Source of the DNA: JBKHHU01 sp046539045
GTDB lineage: Bacteria; Planctomycetota; Phycisphaerae; SM23-33
Assembly (NCBI GenBank): GCA_046539045.1
Contig: JBKHHU010000118.1
Location: forward strand, 1 to 10,787
Length of the DNA: 10,787 bases
Direction of reading: 5' to 3'
The position numbers and the translations under genes were made by a program. This document shows positions 1-5,603 of the stretch, in pieces. The notes beneath the pieces were generated by a model. It made no database searches. It was not told the origin of the DNA and saw nothing but the letters and a program-made list of their open reading frames with translations. Position 1 is the first letter of the stretch. Every line of letters starts with the position of its first letter.

Positions 1-34
1 GGGCGGCATGGGCGGCATGCCCGGCATGATGTAA
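1..34 (+). CDS. groEL: Chaperonin GroEL, C-terminal tail only (first groEL copy)
   Basis: Only the last ten codons and the TAA stop at 32-34 are inside the window; the gene begins upstream. They read GGMGGMPGMM, the Gly-Gly-Met repeat tail that ends most bacterial GroEL subunits and lies disordered on the floor of the folding chamber. With groES starting 168 bases further on, a first chaperonin gene is the natural reading. A second, complete groEL follows groES, so this organism has at least two GroEL subunits, and this one keeps the usual tail while the other does not. The identification rests on the tail and its context alone. Confidence 0.82.
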   Translation, partial: GGMGGMPGMM

Positions 35-66
35 CGGCCAGTGCTTAGGCAATAGGCGAAACGACC

Positions 67-84
67 GGCTCGGATACCGAAGCC
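67..84 (+). other. Short GC-rich hairpin after the first groEL
   Basis: GGCTCGG (67-73) and CCGAAGCC (77-84) pair around an ATA loop, with a single bulged A. It lies 33 bases after the first groEL stop and has no T-run behind it. It could be a weak terminator or an mRNA-processing or stability element between groEL and groES. The pairing is visible; the role is a guess. Confidence 0.3.
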
Positions 85-120
85 TGTTGTGAGCCTCCGC
101 AGTCCATGTGAAACAAACCC

Positions 121-143
121 ATCGAACCCGACAAACGTTCGAT
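121..143 (+). promoter_or_regulatory. Inverted repeat with 9-base spacer upstream of groES (candidate operator)
   Basis: ATCGAAC (121-127) and GTTCGAT (137-143) are a perfect 7-base inverted repeat separated by exactly nine bases. They lie about 60 bases before the groES start, in the 168-base gap after the first groEL. The spacing copies that of CIRCE, the HrcA operator of chaperonin operons, but the arm sequence is different, so this is not a recognised CIRCE. It could be an operator for another regulator or an mRNA hairpin. I see no convincing -35/-10 pair around it. Confidence 0.33.
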
Positions 144-190
144 AGCGAACACGAAAACCGAATCAACGAATACACGAAACACGAAACGAG
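144..190 (+). repeat. A/C-rich leader tract with iterated CGAA units before groES
   Basis: CGAA recurs about seven times here, often as ACGAA or CACGAA, in a tract poor in T. It runs straight into the groES Shine-Dalgarno sequence GAGGAG (188-193), which ends nine bases before the ATG. Such an unpaired leader should leave the ribosome binding site open. It may also be a decayed simple repeat. No matching inverted copy is visible nearby. Confidence 0.35.
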
Positions 191-202
191 GAGCATACAA
201 CC

Positions 203-490
203 ATGGCAGTGAAGCCTTTGGATGATCGCGTTCTGGTCAAGCAGAGCGAAGCGGAAGAGAAGACCGCCGGCGGGATCGTACTTCCGGACACCGCGAAGGA
301 AAAACCGCAGCGCGGCGAAGTCGTCGCCACCGGCCCGGGCAAGCAGCTCGACAGCGGCCAGCGCGGCGGGATGAGCGTCAGCAAGGGCGACGTGGTCTTC
401 TACGGCAAGTACGCCGGCACCGAGATCAAGATCGACGGTGAAGAGTACGTCATCCTCCGCGAAAGCGACATCCTCGCGATCGTTGAATAA
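203..490 (+). CDS. groES: Co-chaperonin GroES (Cpn10)
   Basis: This 95-residue protein has the normal length of GroES, the heptameric cytosolic lid that closes the GroEL chamber during ATP-driven folding. It opens with the family signature (PLDDRVLV at residues 5-12). The mobile loop that grips the GroEL apical domain is intact around residues 15-35, with GGIVL at 23-27. The roof region and the closing strand ILRESDILAIVE are also typical. The ATG is chosen because GAGGAG at 188-193 lies nine bases upstream. The gene sits between two groEL genes, 168 bases after the first stop and 242 bases before the second start, so it could serve either subunit or both. No CIRCE operator is visible; a different inverted repeat lies at 121-143. 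Confidence 0.97.
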   Translation: MAVKPLDDRVLVKQSEAEEKTAGGIVLPDTAKEKPQRGEVVATGPGKQLDSGQRGGMSVSKGDVVFYGKYAGTEIKIDGEEYVILRESDILAIVE

Positions 491-504
491 CTGTCGATCA
501 ATGC

Positions 505-586
505 AACCACGCAGTGCACAGAGACACAGAACGACTTTCGGGTAGAACCAATGAAGATTTCTGTGAACTCTGTGACCTCTGTGGTT
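505..586 (+). repeat. Imperfect inverted repeat, tandem copy 1 (REP-like hairpin)
   Basis: The left arm (505-531) and right arm (559-586) pair at 22 positions, with motifs CACAGAG and CACAGAA facing CTCTGTG and TTCTGTG, and AACCAC facing GTGGTT. A spacer of 27 bases separates the arms. A second, diverged copy in the same orientation lies at 623-704. The ACCACAGAG/CTCTGTGGT type of arm resembles dispersed palindromic repeats I recall from environmental bacterial genomes, but no database was consulted. As RNA it would form a long hairpin between groES and the second groEL. Confidence 0.75.
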
Positions 587-622
587 CCAGAGCGATCGTT
601 GGATAACCAAGTGATGAATTCA

Positions 623-704
623 ACCACAGAGTGCATGGAGGACACAGAGCGAGTGTTGGCGTAGAGCCAACGAGAAACTCTGTGAACTCCATGCCCTCCG
701 TGGT
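623..704 (+). repeat. Imperfect inverted repeat, tandem copy 2 (REP-like hairpin)
   Basis: The left arm (623-649) and right arm (678-704) match at 23 of 27 positions, running ACCAC...CACAGAG against CTCTGTG...GTGGT. Inside the spacer is a second perfect hairpin, GTTGGC (655-660) and GCCAAC (666-671), around GTAGA. The spacer aligns with that of copy 1 (both contain GTAGA followed by a CCAA-type stretch), so the two units are homologous. Compared with copy 1, two arm positions have changed on both strands so that pairing is kept. The unit ends 28 bases before the groEL start and could affect translation or stability of the downstream message. Confidence 0.75.
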
Positions 705-732
705 ACCCAGAAGATAAAGGGAGCAAACTACA

Positions 733-2352
733 ATGGCTGCAAAGCAGATGCTGTATGACGTAGATGCCCGGACGGCGATGCTCGAGGGCGTCTCGAAGCT
801 TGCGGCGGCTGTCAAAAGCACGCTCGGCCCGACCGGCCGGAATGTGCTGCTGGAGAAGTCGTTCGGTGGCCCGAAGGTCACCAAGGACGGCGTGACGGTC
901 AGCAAGGAAATCGACCTGCCCAATCCGTTCGAGAACATGGGCGCCAAGATGGCCAACCAGGTCGCCAACAAGACCAACGACGTCGCCGGTGACGGGACGA
1001 CCACCGCAGTCGTGCTGGCAGAGGCGATCGTCAAGGAAGGCCTCAAGAATGTCACTGCCGGTGCGAACCCGATGGCCGTCAAGCGCGGGATCGACATCGC
1101 CGTGGAAGCTGCCGTCGCCTCCGTGGCCGAGCAGAGCAAGAAGGTCAAGGGCGACGATCTGAAGAAGGTCGCCACCGTCAGCGCCAACTGGAGCGAGGAC
1201 ATCGGCGAGCTGATCGCCGAGGCGTTCAAGAAGGTCGGCACCGACGGCGTGATCACCGTCGACGAAGGCAAGAGCATCCACAACGAACTGGAACTCGTTG
1301 AGGGTATGCAGTTCGACAAGGGCTACCTCAGCGCCTACTTCGTCACCAACCCCGCCGATTTCGAAGCGGTCCTGGAAGACTGCCTCATTCTCATCCACGA
1401 GAAGAAGATTTCCAGCCTCCGCGACCTGCTGCCGGTCCTCGAGAAGGTCGCCCAGCAGGGCAAGCCGCTGCTGATCATCGCCGAAGACGTCGAGGGCGAC
1501 GCCTTGGCCGGCCTGGTGGTCAACAAGCTGCGCGGCGTGCTGAACGTCTGTGCCGTCAAGGCCCCCGCTTTCGGCGAGCGTCGCAAGGCGATCCTCGGCG
1601 ATATCGCCACCCTCACCGGGGGTCAGCTCATCAGCGAAGATCTCGGCATCAAGCTCGAGAACATCGAGATGGACATGCTCGGCCAGGCCAAGCGCGTGGT
1701 CGTCGGCAAGGACAATACGACGATCATCGAGGGTGCAGGCAAGAAGAAAGATATCAACGCCCGCATCGACACCATCCGCACGCAGATCGAGAAGACCACC
1801 AGCGATTACGATCGCGAGAAGCTCAACGAGCGTCTGGCGAAACTCACCGGTGGTGTCGCGGTCATCCGTGCAGGTGCCGCCACCGAGACCGAGATGAAGG
1901 AACGCAAGGACCTCATCGACGATGCCGTCCACGCGACCCGCGCCGCCGCTGAAGAAGGCGTGGTTCCCGGCGGTGGTGTGGTTTTCCTCCACGCGGTCGA
2001 CGCGGTCAACAAGGCCCGCAGCAAGGCTCGCGGCGACGAGAAGATCGGTGTCGAGATCGTCGCTCGCGCCCTGACCAGCCCGACCCGCCAGATCTGTGTC
2101 AATACAGGCATGGACGGCGACGTTGTCGTGGCCGAGATCCTCGAGCAGGGCAACAACGTTGGCTACGATGCCAAGGAAGACAAGTACGTGGACATGGTCA
2201 AGGCAGGGATTATCGACCCGGCCAAGGTCAGTCGCTCCGCTCTGCAGAACGCCGCTTCGGTGGCCGGCCTGCTGCTGACGACCGACCTGATGCTGACCGA
2301 TCTGGACGAAGATGCCGAAGGCGACGCGAAGGTAACCAACTCGATTACCTGA
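733..2352 (+). CDS. groEL: Chaperonin GroEL, second copy, lacking the Gly-Gly-Met tail
   Basis: This 539-residue chaperonin 60 would form the tetradecameric ATP-driven folding chamber in the cytosol. The equatorial ATP site is intact: TLGPTGRNV near 30-38, KDG with Asp52, GDGTTT at 86-91 with Asp87, Asp397 at the position of the hydrolytic aspartate, and PGGG at 412-415. The apical domain keeps the Tyr198/Tyr202/Phe203 group and the LLPVLE helix around 232-237 that bind substrate and GroES, so it should use GroES normally. The C-terminus ends in GDAKVTNSIT and has no GGM repeats, unlike the first copy. The start is supported by AAGGGAG at 717-723, nine bases upstream. Two tandem hairpin repeats separate it from groES, and a very strong hairpin follows it at 2365-2418. 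Tail-less extra GroELs are often specialised paralogues; here that is inference. Confidence 0.97.
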   Translation: MAAKQMLYDVDARTAMLEGVSKLAAAVKSTLGPTGRNVLLEKSFGGPKVTKDGVTVSKEIDLPNPFENMGAKMANQVANKTNDVAGDGTTTAVVLAEAIVKEGLKNVTAGANPMAVKRGIDIAVEAAVASVAEQSKKVKGDDLKKVATVSANWSEDIGELIAEAFKKVGTDGVITVDEGKSIHNELELVEGMQFDKGYLSAYFVTNPADFEAVLEDCLILIHEKKISSLRDLLPVLEKVAQQGKPLLIIAEDVEGDALAGLVVNKLRGVLNVCAVKAPAFGERRKAILGDIATLTGGQLISEDLGIKLENIEMDMLGQAKRVVVGKDNTTIIEGAGKKKDINARIDTIRTQIEKTTSDYDREKLNERLAKLTGGVAVIRAGAATETEMKERKDLIDDAVHATRAAAEEGVVPGGGVVFLHAVDAVNKARSKARGDEKIGVEIVARALTSPTRQICVNTGMDGDVVVAEILEQGNNVGYDAKEDKYVDMVKAGIIDPAKVSRSALQNAASVAGLLLTTDLMLTDLDEDAEGDAKVTNSIT

Positions 2353-2364
2353 CCGCGGACAGGC

Positions 2365-2418
2365 GAGTTGCCGCATGAGGGGCCGGTAGCCGCAGTGCTA
2401 CCGGCCCCGCGGCAACTC
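2365..2418 (+). terminator. Long GC-rich hairpin after the second groEL (probable terminator)
   Basis: GAGTTGCCGC (2365-2374) pairs perfectly with GCGGCAACTC (2409-2418), and GGGGCCGGTAGC (2379-2390) pairs perfectly with GCTACCGGCCCC (2397-2408) around a CGCAGT loop. The only defect in 22 base pairs is a bulged ATGA on the left. There is no T-run. The DUF3800 Shine-Dalgarno starts four bases after the stem. It most likely ends or attenuates the groES-groEL message, or protects its 3' end. It may instead be a structured leader of the DUF3800 gene. Confidence 0.65.
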
Positions 2419-2432
2419 TCCGGAGGGGAAGC

Positions 2433-3212
2433 ATGTATTTGATGTATGTTGATGAGAGCGGAGACTGCGGCTTGGCGACGCAAGGGTCGCCTACCTCCTA
2501 TTTCGCATTGTCGGGTATGGTAGTTCACGAACTTCGGTGGTTGCAGACGTTGGAGCGACTTATCGCGTTCCGCCGGGCGATAAAGCGGGACTTCAGCGTC
2601 GGCATGAAGGATGAGCTTCATGCGGCGGAGATGCTCGGGCGGAGCAGCCATCTGCCCCAGTCTCTAAAGGCTCTGCGTAAGCATCAGCGTCTGTCGATCC
2701 TCCGGAACTTTGTCAACCAGATAGCACAGTTGACTGACGTAAGCGTGATCAGCGTAATCGTTGACAAGAGCAACAAGAAGAACAAAGAGCAGGTTTTCGA
2801 GGTCGCTTGGAAGACCCTGATTCAGCGCTTCGAGAACACGCTGAAATACCAGAATTTTCCGGGGCCGCGGAATGCCGATGACAGAGGGATTATTTTTCCC
2901 GATAACACAGATGGAAAGAAGCTGACTCAGTTCATCCGTCAGATGCGAAGGTACAATCCGATCCCCAATCGCACAGGAATCGGCTTCAGGAACTACCCGC
3001 TTGTCAGTATCGTTGAGGACCCTTGCTTGAGAGATTCCAAGCGGTCGTATTTCATCCAAGCAGTAGATACAGTCGTTTACTGCCTGAAGCAGTTCGTTCA
3101 GCCGAGTAACTATTTCCGAAAAACGGGTGCGAAATCTTATTACAAAAGACTAGAACCGGTGCTCTGCACGGTGGCCAGCAGGTCGGACCCGATGGGAATC
3201 GTAAGAAGATGA
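2433..3212 (+). CDS. DUF3800 family protein (predicted RNase H-like fold, function unknown)
   Basis: The 259-residue protein starts with YVDESGD (5-11), the hallmark of DUF3800. Near the C-terminus it has DSKRSYFIQAVDTVVY (201-216), with Gln209 and Asp212 where the family has its conserved Q.AD motif. Asp7, Glu8, Asp212 and acidic residues in the ELHAAEM (61-67) and FPDN (156-159) segments could form a metal site like that of RNase H-type nucleases; this is inferred, as the family has no settled activity. There is no signal peptide or membrane segment. GGAGGGG at 2422-2428 supports the ATG at 2433. The gene sits between groEL and dnaJ, is flanked by hairpins on both sides, and is more A+T-rich than its neighbours (about 42-50% G+C in sampled 60-base lines). 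It looks horizontally acquired. No promoter of its own is obvious, so it may depend on readthrough past 2365-2418. Confidence 0.85.
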   Translation: MYLMYVDESGDCGLATQGSPTSYFALSGMVVHELRWLQTLERLIAFRRAIKRDFSVGMKDELHAAEMLGRSSHLPQSLKALRKHQRLSILRNFVNQIAQLTDVSVISVIVDKSNKKNKEQVFEVAWKTLIQRFENTLKYQNFPGPRNADDRGIIFPDNTDGKKLTQFIRQMRRYNPIPNRTGIGFRNYPLVSIVEDPCLRDSKRSYFIQAVDTVVYCLKQFVQPSNYFRKTGAKSYYKRLEPVLCTVASRSDPMGIVRR

Positions 3213-3320
3213 CAAAAGAAAAGGGACCTTTCGGTCCCTGGTGAATCCTACTACACAGTCTAGCCGTGGTTCAGATTCACTAATATTGTAGCACCCACTG
3301 CCGATAATGCAAGTGTTGCC
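3213..3320 (+). ncRNA. Candidate structured RNA downstream of the DUF3800 gene
   Basis: Three stem-loops follow the DUF3800 stop. Stem 1 is AGGGACC (3222-3228) with GGTCCCT (3233-3239) and a TTTC loop. Stem 2 is GTGAATC (3241-3247) with GATTCAC (3274-3280), then across a CT/TCA internal loop ACTAC (3250-3254) with GTGGT (3266-3270), capped by 11 bases. Stem 3 is GCA (3291-3293) with TGC (3317-3319) plus CACT (3296-3299) with AGTG (3312-3315). Stems 1 and 2 are separated by one base. Comparative studies have described several candidate RNA motifs named after DUF3800 because they lie beside such genes; I recall these but cannot align to them here. Alternatives are a terminator plus dnaJ leader. 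Confidence 0.35.
3222..3239. terminator. Hairpin after DUF3800, terminator-like mainly on the minus strand
   Basis: A perfect 7-bp stem AGGGACC/GGTCCCT begins ten bases after the DUF3800 stop. On the + strand it is followed by GGTGAATC, with no T-run. On the - strand it has a GAAA loop and is followed by TTTTCTTTTG, the classic intrinsic-terminator form. No minus-strand gene is visible just to its right, so it could block antisense transcription or be one stem of a structured RNA. Confidence 0.55.
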
Positions 3321-3345
3321 GGTCCTGTTTTGATTAAGGTTGTTT

Positions 3346-4482
3346 ATGCCCGAGAAGCGCGACTACTACGAGGTGCTCCAGGTCGAGCGCACCGCCTCCG
3401 CCGATGAAATCAAGCGTGCCTACCGACGCGGAGCGCTGAAGTACCACCCGGACAACTTCCGGGGCGACAAAGCCGAAGGAGAGATGAAGTTCAAGGAACT
3501 CTCCGAGGCCTACGAGGTGCTCAGCGACCCTGACAAACGGCAGCGCTACGATCAGTTCGGCCACGCCGGGCTGCGCGGAGCCGGGATGCACGACTTCTCG
3601 AACATGGGCTTCGGCGACATCTTTTCCATGTTCAGCGACATCTTCGGCGGAATGGGCGGAGTCGGCGGGATGCGAGGCGGCGCCGATCGGGGCCTGGACC
3701 TGGAGACCGAAGTGGAGCTGACGCTCGAGCAGGTGGCCACCGGTACGGAGACCACGCTGGAATTCGAGCGGATGGATCTCTGCGAAACCTGCGGCGGGAG
3801 CGGTGCCAAGCCCGGCACGAACCCGGAAAAGTGCAGCACCTGCGGCGGGTACGGACAGGTCCAGCAGCAGATGCAGGGCTTCTTCGGGTTGAGCATCCGC
3901 GTCATCAACTGCCCGGACTGCAACGGCAAGGGCACCCTCGTCAAGAATCCGTGTCCGGACTGCAACGGGTCGGGCAGGGGCAGAATCCGGCGGACGCTGA
4001 CGGTTCATGTACCTGCCGGCGTGCAGGAAGGGCAGGTCATCCGCATTCGCGGGGAGGGTGAACCCAACCGCAGCGGAACCGACCGCGGCGATCTGCACGT
4101 GTACGTCCGCATCCAGCCGCACCCGTTGCTGACGCGTCGCGGACAGGACCTGATCTGCCAGTTGCCCATCAGCTACAGCCAGGCCGCCCTGGGCGGGAAG
4201 GTCGAGGTGCCCATCCTCAACGGAACAGAGGAAGTGGATATCCCGGCAGGGACGCAGAACGGGGACGTGTTCACCATCAAGGGCAAGGGCCTGCCGAGTA
4301 TGCGGACCGGCAAGCCGGGCGAGGAGTTCGTGCAGGTGCATATCGAGGTGCCCACGAAACTCACCGACGAGCAACGCGAACTGCTGGAAAAGTACGCCGA
4401 AACCGAGGACGTCAGAGTGACGCCCAAGCGGAAAAGCTTCATCGACAAGTTCAAGGAATACTTCGCTGCACTGAATCTGTAG
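3346..4482 (+). CDS. dnaJ: Chaperone DnaJ (Hsp40, type I)
   Basis: The 378-residue co-chaperone delivers unfolded clients to DnaK and triggers its ATPase. All type I parts are present in order: J-domain (5-70) with the essential HPD at 34-36, Gly/Phe/Met-rich linker (about 72-115), four CxxCxGxG zinc motifs with cysteines at 146/149, 163/166, 189/192 and 203/206, then the two-barrel C-terminal client-binding region and a dimerisation tail. The ATG at 3346 is preferred because AAGG (3336-3339) lies six bases upstream; an in-frame TTG at 3340 abuts that Shine-Dalgarno. GATAAT at 3303-3308 resembles a -10 box but has no matching -35. grpE follows after 55 bases. dnaK is not in the window, so DnaJ and GrpE are encoded apart from their partner. 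Confidence 0.97.
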   Translation: MPEKRDYYEVLQVERTASADEIKRAYRRGALKYHPDNFRGDKAEGEMKFKELSEAYEVLSDPDKRQRYDQFGHAGLRGAGMHDFSNMGFGDIFSMFSDIFGGMGGVGGMRGGADRGLDLETEVELTLEQVATGTETTLEFERMDLCETCGGSGAKPGTNPEKCSTCGGYGQVQQQMQGFFGLSIRVINCPDCNGKGTLVKNPCPDCNGSGRGRIRRTLTVHVPAGVQEGQVIRIRGEGEPNRSGTDRGDLHVYVRIQPHPLLTRRGQDLICQLPISYSQAALGGKVEVPILNGTEEVDIPAGTQNGDVFTIKGKGLPSMRTGKPGEEFVQVHIEVPTKLTDEQRELLEKYAETEDVRVTPKRKSFIDKFKEYFAALNL

Positions 4483-4537
4483 CGAGACGACATACAGCGG
4501 AAACAGATCGGCCGGTAGAGTCGGCCGGGGTGGAAAC

Positions 4538-5116
4538 ATGAGCGACAAGAAACGCAAAGACAACGATCGGCAGCAGGATCAGCCCGAGCAGGAACCGAAC
4601 GTCCGGAAGGCCCCCGAGAATATCGAGGCCCTGGACCCCATGGATGTTCTCCAGCAGGAGCGGGACGACCTGTTCAGTCGCCTGCAACGGGTCTCTGCCG
4701 ATTACATGAACTACCAGAAACGCGTCCAGAGGGATGTCCAGCAGGCGCGCGACTTCGCAAACGAGCAGTTGATCAAGGAACTGCTGGCGGTGGTCGACAA
4801 CATGGAACGCGCCCTGGACGCTGCGGCAAAGGACCACGACTCCGACGATCCGCTGCTGCAGGGAATGCAACTGGTGCACGACAGCTTCATGGATGTGCTG
4901 AGCCGCTACGGCGTGCAGCGAATCGAGGCGGAGGGCAAACCGTTCGACCCGGCGATGCACTCAGCCATGATGGAACAGCCCTCGAGCGAAGTGGAACCGA
5001 TGACCGTGCTGCAGGAGGTCCAGAAAGGCTATCAGCTGAAGGGCAGGACCATCCGGCCGGCGAGCGTGATCGTGGCCAAGGCTCCAGAGGAAAACACCGA
5101 CGAGGCCGGCGAGTAG
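4538..5116 (+). CDS. grpE: Nucleotide exchange factor GrpE
   Basis: This 192-residue protein has the usual GrpE length. GrpE dimers bind DnaK and release its ADP, resetting the chaperone cycle in the cytosol. A charged, probably disordered N-terminus (1-35) is followed by the long dimerising helix (about 36-95), including the DYMNYQKRVQRD segment. The beta-wing domain carries family hallmarks GKPFDPAMHSAMM (133-145), VQKGYQLKGRTIRPASV (161-177) and a final VIVAK strand. The start is supported by GGGGTGGA at 4527-4534. A small palindromic hairpin, CGGCCG (4509-4514 and 4522-4527) around GTAGAGT, lies just before that site. The dnaJ-grpE order without hrcA or dnaK differs from the common hrcA-grpE-dnaK-dnaJ layout. 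Confidence 0.97.
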   Translation: MSDKKRKDNDRQQDQPEQEPNVRKAPENIEALDPMDVLQQERDDLFSRLQRVSADYMNYQKRVQRDVQQARDFANEQLIKELLAVVDNMERALDAAAKDHDSDDPLLQGMQLVHDSFMDVLSRYGVQRIEAEGKPFDPAMHSAMMEQPSSEVEPMTVLQEVQKGYQLKGRTIRPASVIVAKAPEENTDEAGE

Positions 5117-5158
5117 CTCCCTTGACAGGGACCGTGCTCGGCGTGCGGAGGAAAGACC

Positions 5159-5461
5159 ATGCCAACCTACGACTACGAATGTGAAGCCTGCGGGCACAGT
5201 TTCGAGAAGTTCCAGTCCATGACCGCGCCGGAAATCCGCAAGTGTCCGGAGTGCGGCAAGCGGAAGGTCCGCCGCCTGATCGGCACCGGGGCGGGCATTA
5301 TCTTCAAGGGCAGCGGGTTCTACCAGACCGACTACCGCAGCAGCTCCTACAGAAAGGGCGCCGAGGCTGAGGAAAGCAGCACCTCCGAGACCAGGAGCGA
5401 AAGCAAGCCCACGTCGTCCAAGAAGACAGCCGACAGCAAGCCCACCGACAAATCGGCGTGA
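5159..5461 (+). CDS. FmdB-family zinc-ribbon protein
   Basis: This 100-residue protein begins MPTYDYECEACGHSFE, the standard opening of the FmdB-type putative regulatory zinc ribbons. Cys8, Cys11, Cys29 and Cys32 form two CxxC knuckles that should bind one zinc. After the ribbon come GAGIIFKGSGFYQTDYR, also family-typical, and then a Ser/Lys/Thr/Glu-rich tail from about residue 62 with no expected fold. The family is named after FmdB of methylotrophs, and its biochemical role is not settled. GGAGGAAA at 5147-5154 sets the ATG. It lies 42 bases after grpE and just before a strong terminator, so it is the last gene of the folding cluster. A role linked to chaperone or stress function is inferred from this position only. 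Confidence 0.92.
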   Translation: MPTYDYECEACGHSFEKFQSMTAPEIRKCPECGKRKVRRLIGTGAGIIFKGSGFYQTDYRSSSYRKGAEAEESSTSETRSESKPTSSKKTADSKPTDKSA

Positions 5462-5506
5462 CCGGCAAGGACGTTCTGAACCGGCGGGAGCACGGAAATG
5501 TTCGGG

Positions 5507-5518
5507 CGCCGGCCGGCG
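5507..5518. other. 12-base perfect palindrome between fmdB and terminator
   Basis: CGCCGG at 5507-5512 is followed directly by its mirror CCGGCG at 5513-5518. It lies just upstream of the terminator hairpin in the 46-70 bases after the FmdB-type gene. With no loop it is more likely a protein-binding site or chance GC palindrome than an RNA hairpin. Confidence 0.3.
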
Positions 5519-5531
5519 TTAACTTCTTACC

Positions 5532-5557
5532 AAAAGCCCGTTTGCAGCGGGCTTTTT
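5532..5557 (+). terminator. Rho-independent terminator closing the chaperone cluster
   Basis: AAAAGCCCG (5532-5540) pairs with CGGGCTTTT (5548-5556) around TTTGCAG, followed by a run of five T (5553-5557). This is the only hairpin in the window with the canonical stem and T-run on the + strand. It ends transcription about 70 bases after the FmdB-type gene. The A-run on the left may let it act in both directions. Confidence 0.9.
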
Positions 5558-5603
5558 GCTTGCGCCGGGGCGGTCGGGACCGTTGCTCTCGGGCAGGAAA
5601 TGG

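Noticed and set aside
40..50. CAGTGCTTAG near the first groEL stop resembling half of a CIRCE operator
   Set aside because: The facing TTAGCACTC-type arm is absent at the nine-base spacing, and the match is only partial.
505..704. CRISPR-like reading of the two repeats
   Set aside because: There are only two units, each is itself a long inverted repeat, the intervening DNA is homologous rather than unique, and no cas gene is present.
400..2376. Long open frame on the minus strand (658 codons) covering groES end, the repeats and the second groEL
   Set aside because: It lies antisense to a well-conserved GroEL, crosses the non-coding repeats, and its translation has no recognisable domain. 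Long antisense frames are expected opposite GC-rich genes with biased third positions.
2367..3321. GTTGCCG at 2367-2373 and 3315-3321 as direct repeats bounding a DUF3800 insertion
   Set aside because: Seven bases matching over about 1 kb is readily explained by chance, and the left copy is part of the hairpin stem.
3340..3345. TTG at 3340 as the dnaJ start
   Set aside because: It directly abuts the AAGG ribosome site, leaving no spacing; the ATG at 3346 is well placed and gives the standard DnaJ N-terminus.
3334..4563. 409-codon open frame antisense to dnaJ
   Set aside because: It mirrors the dnaJ coding sequence, carries no motif, and dnaJ is certain from its J-domain and four zinc motifs.
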